NCBI RefSeq assembly: GCF_000013385.1
Contig: NC_007760.1
Span: 124,001-188,000 of the forward strand
From: Anaeromyxobacter dehalogenans 2CP-C
GTDB lineage: Bacteria > Myxococcota > Myxococcia > Myxococcales > Anaeromyxobacteraceae
Direction: 5' to 3'
DNA: 64,000 nt
Position 1 is the first letter of the stretch, and every line of letters starts with the position of its first letter. The notes below the pieces were generated by a model. The model saw nothing but the letters and a program-made list of their open reading frames with translations, made no database searches and had not been told where the DNA came from. Both the position numbers and the translations under genes were made by a program. Below, piece by piece: positions 1 to 7,151 of this stretch.

Positions 1-189
1 CTGGCCGGCTACTACGTGCGGACCGGCGACCCCGGGTACCTGGCGAAGGACCTGGCCCGCTACCGGGCCGTGACGCCCGCCGACGTCTCCGAGGCGGCCC
101 GCCGCTTCCTGCGCAAGGACGCGCGCGTGGTCCTCACCGTCCACCCCAGGCCGGCCGCCGCCGGCGCCGCCGCCGGGAGCGCCCGATGA
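1..189 (+). CDS. M16 family zinc peptidase, C-terminal fragment
   Basis: The last 62 codons of a gene entering from the left edge. The residues (LAGYYVRTGDPGYL near the start, VTPADVSEAARRFL, then VVLTVHP) match the end of M16B (pitrilysin/processing-peptidase-like) proteins. Its TGA overlaps the ATG of the next M16 gene as ATGA at 186-189, so the two are probably translationally coupled. M16 proteins often occur as an active and an inactive subunit; this one is presumably the zinc-binding partner, but its HxxEH region lies outside the window, so that is inference. Confidence 0.8.
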   Translation: MAGYYVRTGDPGYLAKDLARYRAVTPADVSEAARRFLRKDARVVLTVHPRPAAAGAAAGSAR

Positions 190-1745
190 CGCGCAGCCTC
201 CGCCTCCTCCCCGTCCTCCTCGCCGCCGCCCTCGGCTGCGCCGGCTCGCGGCCGGCCCCCGCGCCCGCGGCGCCCCCCGCCGCGCCGCCGCAGGCCGCCG
301 CCGCGCCCGCCGGCGCGGATCGCAGCCAGCTCCCGGCCCTCGGCGCCGCGCCCGAGCTGCACCTCCCGCAGCAGCGCCACTTCGCGCTCGCGAACGGGCT
401 GCGGGTGCGGCTGGTCGAGCACCGGCGCCTGCCCATCGTGGCGCTCAACCTGGTGGTGCGCGCCGGCGCGGTGAACGACCCGGCGCGCCTGCCGGGCCTG
501 GCGAGCTTCACCGCCAGCATGCTCACCGAGGGCGGCACCCGCACCCGCACCGCCACGCGGCTCTCGGACGAGGTCGGCTTCCTGGGCGCCTCGCTCGGCG
601 CCGGGGCCGGCCAGGACGCGGCCTCGCTCTCCGGCTCGTCGCTCTCGCGGCACCTCCCGAAGCTGCTCGACCTGTTCGCCGACGTGGCCATGAACCCGGC
701 GTTCCGCGCGAAGGACTTCGCGCGCGTCCAGGACCAGCGCAAGGTGACGCTGCTCCAGCAGCGGGACCAGCCGGCCACCATCGCGGGCAAGGCGTTCCTG
801 AAGGCGTACTGGGGTGAGGGCCACCCCTACGGCCACTACGTGCTCGGCGACGAGGCGTCGGTGGCGGCCACCCGGCCCGCCGACCTGGCCGGGTTCCACG
901 CGCGCTTCTGGCGGCCCGCCAACGCCGAGCTGGTGGTGGTGGGCGACGTCTCAGAGGCCGAGCTGCGGCCGCTCCTCGAGCGGACGCTCGGGAGGTGGCC
1001 GGCGGGCACCGCCGCGGCGGCCCCCCGCGCGCCCGCGCCGGCCGCGCCGCACGTCACGCTGCTGCTCGACAAGCCGGACGCGCCCCAGACGCTGGTGATG
1101 CTGGGCATGCCCGGGCTGGCGCGCGCCTCGCCGGACTACGTCGCGGCCACGGTGGCGTTCCAGGTGCTGGGCGGCGGCATGTCGTCGCGGCTGTTCCGCA
1201 CGCTCCGCGAGGAGAAGGGCTACACCTACGGCATGGGCGCCGGCGCCGACGCGCGCCGCCTGGGCGGCGTGAGCATCGTGCACGGCAACGTGAAGGCCGA
1301 GGTGACCGGCGCCGCGCTGGGCGACCTCCTCGGCGAGATCCGCAAGCTGCGCGAGCAGCCGGTCGGCGACGCGGAGCTGGCCGACGCGCGGAACGCGCTC
1401 GTCCGCTCGCTCCCGGCCGACTTCGCCACCGTGGGCGGCATCGCCGGCCGCGTCGCCGAGCTCGTGATCCACGGCCTCCCCGACGACTACTGGAACGGCT
1501 ACGCCGACGCGGTCCGGAACGTCGGCTCGGCCGACGTGCAGCGGATCGCCGAGCGCTACCTCGACCCCGCGCGCGCCACGCTGGTGCTGGTGGGCACGCC
1601 GGCCGCGGTCCGGCCGCAGCTCGAGGGGCTCGCCATCGGCAAGGTCGAGGTCCGGCCGGTGCCCGGCGCCACGCCGGTGCGCGCGCCGCCGCGGAGCCCG
1701 CGGGTGCGCACGCAGCGGGCGCCTGCCACGTCGCCCGCGCCCTAG
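186..1745 (+). CDS. M16 family peptidase-like protein, probably the non-catalytic subunit (lipoprotein)
   Basis: 519 aa. A short hydrophobic leader ends in LAAALGC, a lipobox-like site, so export with lipid anchoring is likely. It is followed by a Pro/Ala linker and a two-domain M16 fold: the N-terminal domain has LRVRLVEHRRLPIVALNLVV, the C-terminal domain has the RLFRTLREEKGYTYG signature. Where active M16 enzymes carry HxxEH (as in GLAHFLEHM), this protein reads GLASFTASML, so the zinc and catalytic residues are missing. The R/Y signature needed for substrate binding is retained, the pattern of inactive M16B partners. It is coupled by a 4-nt overlap to the upstream M16 gene, consistent with a heterodimeric periplasmic peptidase. 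Confidence 0.88.
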   Translation: MTRSLRLLPVLLAAALGCAGSRPAPAPAAPPAAPPQAAAAPAGADRSQLPALGAAPELHLPQQRHFALANGLRVRLVEHRRLPIVALNLVVRAGAVNDPARLPGLASFTASMLTEGGTRTRTATRLSDEVGFLGASLGAGAGQDAASLSGSSLSRHLPKLLDLFADVAMNPAFRAKDFARVQDQRKVTLLQQRDQPATIAGKAFLKAYWGEGHPYGHYVLGDEASVAATRPADLAGFHARFWRPANAELVVVGDVSEAELRPLLERTLGRWPAGTAAAAPRAPAPAAPHVTLLLDKPDAPQTLVMLGMPGLARASPDYVAATVAFQVLGGGMSSRLFRTLREEKGYTYGMGAGADARRLGGVSIVHGNVKAEVTGAALGDLLGEIRKLREQPVGDAELADARNALVRSLPADFATVGGIAGRVAELVIHGLPDDYWNGYADAVRNVGSADVQRIAERYLDPARATLVLVGTPAAVRPQLEGLAIGKVEVRPVPGATPVRAPPRSPRVRTQRAPATSPAP

Positions 1746-1770
1746 CCCCCCGCCTGTCGGCCCCCTCGGC

Positions 1771-1805
1771 TACACTCGGGCACCCGCCGGTCCCAGACCG
1801 GCGGG
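1771..1805 (+). promoter_or_regulatory. -10-like box followed at once by a perfect 10-bp hairpin
   Basis: TACACT at 1771-1776 is a plausible -10 box. About seven bases later, where transcription would begin, comes CCCGCCGGTC (1783-1792), loop CCA, GACCGGCGGG (1796-1805), a perfect stem. The ATG of the next gene is 7 nt after the stem, so the hairpin would sit at the 5' end of the mRNA and over the ribosome site. It could instead be a T-poor terminator for the M16 gene ending at 1745. Confidence 0.45.
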
Positions 1806-1812
1806 CCTGCCC

Positions 1813-2742
1813 ATGGCCGATCTGCAGAACGAGTTCTCCTGGTCGAAGTCGCGCCACGAGAAGTTCGCCGAGTGCCGGCGCGCGTACTTCTACGCCTACT
1901 ACGGGAGCTGGGGCGGCTGGGAGGCCGCGCACGGCACCCCGGTGCGCGAGCTGTACGTCCTGAAGAAGCTCTCCTCCCGCTGGCAGTGGGCGGGCTCGGT
2001 GGTGCACGGCGCGCTGAAGCAGATGCTCTCGGCGGCGCGGGTGAGCGGGACGTTCTGGCCGGCGGAGAAGCTGCTCGACCGCACCCGCCGCAAGGCGCGC
2101 GCCGAGTGGGCCGCCTCGCGCGACAAGTCCTACTGGCGCGAGGCCTCGCGCATCACCGGCCTGGTCGAGCACGAGTACGGCGAGCCGGTCTCCGACGCGG
2201 ACTGGAAGCGGCTGTTCGAGCAGGTGGTGGACGGCGGGCTCCGCGGCTTCTACGCGAGCGAGGCGCTCGAGGCGATCCGCGCCACGCCGCGCGACCGCTG
2301 GCTGTCGGTGGACGAGCTCGACGCCTGGGACTTCGAGGGCACGAAGATCTGGGTGGCGGTGGACTTCGCCTACCGCGACGCCGAGGGCCGGGTCCAGATC
2401 CTCGACTGGAAGACCGGCCGCGAGCGGACGGTGGACCACACCCAGCTCGGCATCTACTCGCTCTACGCGCAGCGGAAGTGGGGCGCCGCGCCGGACGCGG
2501 TGGTGGGCGGGCTCGTCTACCTGGCCGCGCCGGAGGACGGCGGCGCCGGCCGCGTCTCGGTGGCGGTGGATCCGGCCGCGCTCGCGACCTGCCAGGACCA
2601 GATGCGGGGCTCCATCGCCGCCATGCGCGCGGCGCTCGCCGACCCGGCCCGCAACGTGGCGGTGGAGGACGCGTTCCCGCGGCCCGACGACCGGGTCGCC
2701 TGCCGCCGCTGCCCGTTCCGCCGCCCCTGCGGGCGGCTCTAG
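1813..2742 (+). CDS. RecB/Cas4-like PD-(D/E)xK nuclease with Fe-S cluster cysteines
   Basis: 309 aa. The nuclease core is visible as DFAYRDAEG, then ILDWKTGRER (the D...xWKTG form of the D-ExK motif), then HTQLGIYSLYA, equivalent to the QxxxY motif of RecB-family nucleases. Cys21 (FAECRRAYFY) and Cys297, Cys300 and Cys306 at the C terminus (C-x2-C-x5-C) match the 4Fe-4S cradle of AddB and Cas4. No CRISPR array or cas gene is near, so this is a stand-alone PD-(D/E)xK protein, probably acting in DNA repair or end processing. It ends in CTAG shared with the stop codon of the convergent GNAT gene. Confidence 0.85.
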   Translation: MADLQNEFSWSKSRHEKFAECRRAYFYAYYGSWGGWEAAHGTPVRELYVLKKLSSRWQWAGSVVHGALKQMLSAARVSGTFWPAEKLLDRTRRKARAEWAASRDKSYWREASRITGLVEHEYGEPVSDADWKRLFEQVVDGGLRGFYASEALEAIRATPRDRWLSVDELDAWDFEGTKIWVAVDFAYRDAEGRVQILDWKTGRERTVDHTQLGIYSLYAQRKWGAAPDAVVGGLVYLAAPEDGGAGRVSVAVDPAALATCQDQMRGSIAAMRAALADPARNVAVEDAFPRPDDRVACRRCPFRRPCGRL

Positions 2743-3161
2743 CCCGTCGCGAGCGGCTTGCGCATCCAGCGCGCGGGCAGCCCGAGGCCGCCCGGGAGCG
2801 GCGCGCGCGCGGCGCGGCCGGGGCGGAACCCGAGCCGGGCGTAGAAGCCGATCGCGGGCGCGGCCGCGAGCACGCGCAGCGCCCGGACCCCGTCCCTCCG
2901 GGCCCGCCGCTCCACCGCGGCGACGAGCGCCGCGCCCACCCCGCGGCCGCCCGCGGAGGGCCGGACGAACACCGCCGTCAGCTCCGCCCCGCGCCAGGCG
3001 GCGTACCCGGCCACCCGGCCGCCGCGCTCGGCCACGAGGTAGCGCTCGCCGCCCGCGCTCATGGCCCACAGGTGATAGAGCGGCGGGAGCGAGCCCCACG
3101 CGGCGCGCAGGCGGGCCGGGAGCGCGCCGTCGGCGACCCCCCGCACCGCCGCGCGCATCAC
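2739..3161 (-). CDS. GNAT family N-acetyltransferase
   Basis: 140 aa from the first ATG. RPSAGGRGVGAALVAAVERRARRDGV is the acetyl-CoA-binding motif A (R/Q-x-x-G-x-G/A), followed by LRVLAAAPAIGFYARLGFRPG, the usual beta5/alpha4 region with the Tyr of GNATs. Translation stays open upstream and reads LRAARPADAPAIARV just before this ATG, typical of a GNAT N terminus. The real start is therefore probably upstream, for example GTG at 3164 or a start overlapping the stop of the sigma-54 regulator. Substrate unknown. It follows the two-component genes closely, so it may be read from the same transcript. Confidence 0.8.
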   Translation of the reverse strand: MMRAAVRGVADGALPARLRAAWGSLPPLYHLWAMSAGGERYLVAERGGRVAGYAAWRGAELTAVFVRPSAGGRGVGAALVAAVERRARRDGVRALRVLAAAPAIGFYARLGFRPGRAARAPLPGGLGLPARWMRKPLATG

Positions 3162-3232
3162 CCGCGCGATCGCCGGGGCGTCGGCGGGGCGCGCCGCGCG
3201 GAGCCGGGGCGCGCCGGGGCGACGGTCGCGCC

Positions 3233-4612
3233 TCAGGGCTTCGCGTCCTTGTCGGCGAGCCCGTGGCGCGCGAGCTTCTCGTAGAACGTGGAGCGGTGCA
3301 GGCCGGAGAGCTCGGCGGCCCGCGCCACCTGCCCGCCCGCCTCGCGCAGCACGTCCTCGAGGAAGCGCTTCTCCCAGGCGTCGCGGGCGCGCCGGTAGCG
3401 CCCCTCGTCGGCGCCGCCGGCCGCGTCGGCGGGCGGGGTGAGCTCCGGCGGCAGGTCGGCGAGCGTGATGGCCTCGCCGCGCGCGAGCAGCAGCCCGCGC
3501 TCGATGGCGTGCTCCAGCTCGCGGATGTTGCCGGGCCAGGCGTGGTCGAGGAGCGCCCGCATGGCGTCGGCGTCGGGCTGGAGCGGCGGGCGCGAGAGCC
3601 GCAGCGCGTGCTTCTGGACGAGGTGCTCGACGAGCAGCGGGATGTCCTCGCGCCGCTCGCGGAGCGGGGGCAGGCGCAGCGGGACGACGCGGAGCCGGAA
3701 CCAGAGGTCCTCGCGGAACTTCCCCTCCTTCACGCGCCGCTGCAGGTCCTCGTTGGTGGCCGCCACCACCCGCACGTTCGCCTTGCGCGCCTTGCGGCTG
3801 CCCACCGGGATGAACTCGCCGTCCTGCAGCACGCGCAGCAGCTTCGGCTGGAGCGCCGGGGGCAACAGGCCGATCTCGTCGAGGAACAGCGTGCCGCCCT
3901 CCGCCTCGGCGAAGAACCCGGCCCGCGGCTGGTCGGCGCCGGTGAACGCGCCCTTCTCGTGGCCGAACAGCTCCGACTCGGCCAGGTTCTCCGGGATGGC
4001 GCTCATGTTGAGCGCGACGTACGGCCCCTGCGCGCGCGAGGAGAGCGCGTGGGCGGCGCGGGCGAGCAGGTCCTTGCCGGTGCCGGACTCGCCCTCGATG
4101 AGGATGGGCACGTCGGACGGCGCGATGCGCTCCAGCATCGAGACCAGGTCCTTCATGGACTGCGACTTGCCCACGATCCCGTGCACGCTGAACTGCCCGG
4201 CGAGCGCCGAGCGGAGCCGGGCGTTCTCCTTCTTCACCCGCGCGTGCTCCACCGCCCGCGCCACCACCAGCTCCAGCTCCTCCGGCTCGAACGGCTTCTT
4301 CAGGTAGTCGAACGCGCCCGCCTTCATCGCCTCGACCGCGGTCTCCACCGTGGCGAACGCGGTGACGAGGATGACCGGGATCTCCGGCACCTTCGCCTGG
4401 AAGCGGCGCAGCCCCTCGATGCCGTCGATGCCGGGCATCCGCAGGTCGGTGACGATGCAGTCGAAGTCGGCGCGCTCCACCGCCGGCACCGCCTCCGCCA
4501 CCGAGGGGAAGTCGTAGACGTCGTAGGAGCGGGCCAGCGTGCGCTTCATCATCTGGCGCGCGCTGTCCAGGTCGTCGATGACCATCAGGCTAGGCTTCTT
4601 CGCGCTCGCCAT
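3233..4612 (-). CDS. NtrC-family sigma-54-dependent response regulator
   Basis: 459 aa. The receiver domain has acidic residues Asp13 and Asp14 and phosphoacceptor Asp56 (CIVTDLRMPGIDG). The AAA+ domain has Walker A GESGTGK (about 174-180), GAFTGA (221-226), which contacts sigma-54, and Walker B GGTLFLDEIG. A Fis-type helix-turn-helix lies at the end (VARAAELSGLHRSTFYEKLARHGL). MASAKK was chosen as start because the receiver begins right after it and the upstream kinase stop lies 2 nt away. It forms a two-component system with the kinase and follows a 12-haem cytochrome gene, suggesting control of respiratory genes by electron acceptor or redox state (inference). Confidence 0.95.
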   Translation of the reverse strand: MASAKKPSLMVIDDLDSARQMMKRTLARSYDVYDFPSVAEAVPAVERADFDCIVTDLRMPGIDGIEGLRRFQAKVPEIPVILVTAFATVETAVEAMKAGAFDYLKKPFEPEELELVVARAVEHARVKKENARLRSALAGQFSVHGIVGKSQSMKDLVSMLERIAPSDVPILIEGESGTGKDLLARAAHALSSRAQGPYVALNMSAIPENLAESELFGHEKGAFTGADQPRAGFFAEAEGGTLFLDEIGLLPPALQPKLLRVLQDGEFIPVGSRKARKANVRVVAATNEDLQRRVKEGKFREDLWFRLRVVPLRLPPLRERREDIPLLVEHLVQKHALRLSRPPLQPDADAMRALLDHAWPGNIRELEHAIERGLLLARGEAITLADLPPELTPPADAAGGADEGRYRRARDAWEKRFLEDVLREAGGQVARAAELSGLHRSTFYEKLARHGLADKDAKP

Positions 4613-4614
4613 GG

Positions 4615-6108
4615 CTACCCCGCGCCTCCGGCCGCGGCGTCCGCGGCGGCGCCGGCCTCGGCGGCCGGCAGGTGGACCCGGAACGTGGCGCCGGCGCCGG
4701 GCGCCCCGGCCACCTCCACCGTGCCGCCGTGCGCCTCGGCGGCCTGGCGCACGATGGCGAGGCCGAGGCCCGTCCCGGTCGCCTTGGTGGTGAAGAACGG
4801 CTCGAACACGTGCGCGGCCGCGTCGGGGTCGATGCCGGGGCCGGTGTCCTGGAACTCGACCACCAGGCCGCCCGGCTCGCGCAGCGCCCGGACGGTGAGC
4901 TTCCCGCCGCGGTCCTGCATGGCCTGCACCGCGTTCACGCCCAGGTTGAGGAAGGCCTGCCGGAGCAGCTCCGCGTCCGCGAGCAGCTCGGGCAGGCCGG
5001 GCTCGACCTCCACCGCGCGCTCCACCTTCGCGTGCGCCGCGGCCGGGCCGAGCACCTCCACCGCCTCGCGCAGGATGGGCTCGACCGGCTGCACCAGCGG
5101 GTGGACCGTGCGCGCCCGCGCGAACACCAGGAAGCGCTCGATGAGCCCGGCGGCCCGGGTCACCTCGCGGCGGATCGCCTCCACGTCGGAGCGGTGCGGC
5201 GAGTCGTCGGGCAGCTCGCGCGAGGTGACCGCGGCGTAGCCGCGGATGACGTTCAGCGAGTTGCCGAGCTCGTGCGCGAACCCGGCCGCGATGCCGCCCA
5301 GCGTGGCCAGCCGGTCGGCGCGCAGCACCTCGCGGGTCTTCTGCGCCACGCGCTCCTCCAGCTCGGCGATGAGCCGCTGGTTCTCGGCGCGCCGCTCGTC
5401 GAGCCGGGCGGACATGTGGTTGAAGGCGCGGACGAGGTCCACCAGCTCCCGGTCCTCGGGCTCCTCCAGGCGGACGCCGCGCTCCTCGGCGAGCGACTCG
5501 GCCGCGCTGGCGAGCGAGACGAGCGGCTGCGTCACCTGGCGGATGAAGATGGCCGCGAGCAGGTGCCCGAGCGCGATCCAGAACGCCGCCACCGCCGCCG
5601 CGCCCCAGGCGAGGTCGCGGGCGGCGCCCACCACCTCCTCGTGCGTGAAGTCCACCCGCACCGCGCCCACCACCGCGCCGGCGCGCACGATGGGCGCGGA
5701 GGCGACGATGCCCTCCGGCCGCACCAGGCGCGAGAGCGTCTGCAGCGGCCAGTCCGCCGCCTGGAACTCGGTCGGCGGCACGCCGTCGGGGCAGGGCTCG
5801 CCGGTCCGCGACACGCACGCGAGCACCTTGCCGGCGGAGTCCACGATCCAGGCGCGGTCGAGCGGGGCGGAGGAGACCAGCCGCTCGAGGAGCGCCGGCA
5901 GCGCCTCCGGGCCGCCCGGGTCCACCCCGCCCTCGCGCACCCAGTGCGAGGCGCCGGTGGCGGTGGTCGAGGCGAGCGCCACGCCCTCGCGGAGCAGGAG
6001 CTCCTGCCCGCGCACCAGCTCGCGCCAGAGCGCCACCGCGGTCACGCCGGACATGGCGAAGATGATCACGCCGGCGATGAGCACGAACAGCTTGAGGCGC
6101 AGCGTCAT
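4615..6108 (-). CDS. Membrane sensor histidine kinase
   Basis: 497 aa. One N-terminal transmembrane helix (about 5-28), an extracytoplasmic sensor of about 130 residues with two Cys in CVSRTGEPC (about 98-106), a second helix (about 165-188), HAMP, a short coiled coil, then HisKA with His279 in GFAHELGNSLN. HATPase motifs are the N-box (LGVNAVQAM), DTGPGI, PFFTTK and GTGLGLAI. The start overlaps the cytochrome stop as ATGA at 6105-6108, and the regulator begins 2 nt after its stop, so cytochrome, kinase and regulator are one transcript. The signal is unknown; the linkage suggests periplasmic redox or electron-acceptor sensing. Confidence 0.95.
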   Translation of the reverse strand: MTLRLKLFVLIAGVIIFAMSGVTAVALWRELVRGQELLLREGVALASTTATGASHWVREGGVDPGGPEALPALLERLVSSAPLDRAWIVDSAGKVLACVSRTGEPCPDGVPPTEFQAADWPLQTLSRLVRPEGIVASAPIVRAGAVVGAVRVDFTHEEVVGAARDLAWGAAAVAAFWIALGHLLAAIFIRQVTQPLVSLASAAESLAEERGVRLEEPEDRELVDLVRAFNHMSARLDERRAENQRLIAELEERVAQKTREVLRADRLATLGGIAAGFAHELGNSLNVIRGYAAVTSRELPDDSPHRSDVEAIRREVTRAAGLIERFLVFARARTVHPLVQPVEPILREAVEVLGPAAAHAKVERAVEVEPGLPELLADAELLRQAFLNLGVNAVQAMQDRGGKLTVRALREPGGLVVEFQDTGPGIDPDAAAHVFEPFFTTKATGTGLGLAIVRQAAEAHGGTVEVAGAPGAGATFRVHLPAAEAGAAADAAAGGAG

Positions 6109-7034
6109 CGCACGCCCCCGTCCTCGGTCGGGAAGGAGGGCAGCGGGGCGCCCACGAACGCGTGGCAGGTGGTGCAGGCGGTGCCCTCGGCGTGGGCCTT
6201 GCCCGACGGATGGCAGCGCAGGCAGTCGGCCTGCTCGGCGGTCCAGGTGTGCGGCTTGTGGCACTCGAGGCAGGCGCGGTGGCCGCGGTGCGTGTGCAGG
6301 CCGCCCTTCGCCATCTTGTCGTCGCCGTGGCACTCGGCGCAGGCCGCCAGCGTCTGGCCCTCGGGCCGGTGCGGGCGGTGGCAGGCGCTGCAGCTCATCT
6401 CCATGGGCGCGCCGTGGTCCGCCCCGTGCTCGTTCATGGGCGCGTGGATGCCCTGCGCGGTGTGGCAGCGCATGCAGTCGCGGCGGGTGGGGCGCAGGCC
6501 CTGCTCGCTGCCCAGGAACTCGTGGCAGGCGAAGCAGTGCAGCGCGGCCATCTTCTCGACGCCCACCGCGTGCTTCGGGTGGCACTCCTCGCACTTCTTC
6601 GCCACCGGCTCGAAGCCGTGCATGGAGGCCGCGTGGCAGCGCACGCAGGCGATGCCGCGCTCCTGGTAGTGGATGCGGTGGCCGCGCGAGTTGCCCACCT
6701 GCGGCCAGCGCGGGTCGTGGGAGAAGTGGCACTCCGCGCAGGCGCCCACCTCCACCTCGGCGTGCTTCCCCTTGGGCTTCTGGCCGGCCAGGAACGCGCG
6801 CAGCATGGCGAGGCCCTGCTCCGGCGTGGAGTGGTGGCAGCGCTGGCAGGAGACGCTCCGGTGCGTCCCGCCCATCCACAGCGCGAACTCGGGGCTGGCG
6901 CGGTGGCAGGTGGCGCACAGGCGCGGGTCCTCGTCCACGAACTCCTTGAAGCGCAGGAACCCCGCCACGAGCCCGACGAGCGCCAGCGCGGCGAGCCCTG
7001 CCAGGACCGTCTTCGCGTTCCTCGAGAGGCGCAT
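6105..7034 (-). CDS. Dodecahaem c-type cytochrome, membrane-anchored
   Basis: 309 aa with a single N-terminal helix (VLAGLAALALVGLVAGFL) that looks like a NapC/NrfH-type anchor rather than a cleaved signal. I count twelve CxxCH haem sites: CATCH, CQRCH, CAECH, CVRCH, CEECH, CFACH, CMRCH, CSACH, CAECH, CLECH, CLRCH and CTTCH, about one haem per 25 residues. Many free His residues could act as distal ligands. The role is periplasmic electron transfer, perhaps from the quinone pool or from the neighbouring cytochrome b/c protein to terminal reductases. It is the first gene of a transcript with a sensor kinase and sigma-54 activator. The exact partner reductase cannot be read from the sequence. 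Confidence 0.93.
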   Translation of the reverse strand: MRLSRNAKTVLAGLAALALVGLVAGFLRFKEFVDEDPRLCATCHRASPEFALWMGGTHRSVSCQRCHHSTPEQGLAMLRAFLAGQKPKGKHAEVEVGACAECHFSHDPRWPQVGNSRGHRIHYQERGIACVRCHAASMHGFEPVAKKCEECHPKHAVGVEKMAALHCFACHEFLGSEQGLRPTRRDCMRCHTAQGIHAPMNEHGADHGAPMEMSCSACHRPHRPEGQTLAACAECHGDDKMAKGGLHTHRGHRACLECHKPHTWTAEQADCLRCHPSGKAHAEGTACTTCHAFVGAPLPSFPTEDGGVR

Positions 7035-7045
7035 GCGATCCCGCG

Positions 7046-7051
7046 ATTCTA
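7046..7051 (-). promoter_or_regulatory. -10 box TAGAAT before the 12-haem cytochrome gene
   Basis: TAGAAT on the minus strand, 11 nt from the ATG at 7034. No clear -35 element and no Shine-Dalgarno sequence; transcription from here would give a leader of about 4 nt. Confidence 0.4.
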
Positions 7052-7094
7052 GCCCGTTCCGCGCGATTCCCGGAGCCCGCCGCCGGAAAGGGAA

Positions 7095-7122
7095 GGGGCC
7101 GCACGGAATCCCGTGCGGCCCC
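7095..7122 (-). terminator. Terminator hairpin after the cytochrome b/c gene
   Basis: A perfect 12-bp stem GGGGCCGCACGG / CCGTGCGGCCCC with loop AATC. On the minus strand it lies about 30 nt past the stop at 7152 and is followed by CCTTCCCTTTCC, a pyrimidine-rich but weak U-tract. It separates the two cytochrome transcription units. Confidence 0.75.
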
Positions 7123-7151
7123 CGAGGTGCCCCGACCCGGCGAGCGCCCGG

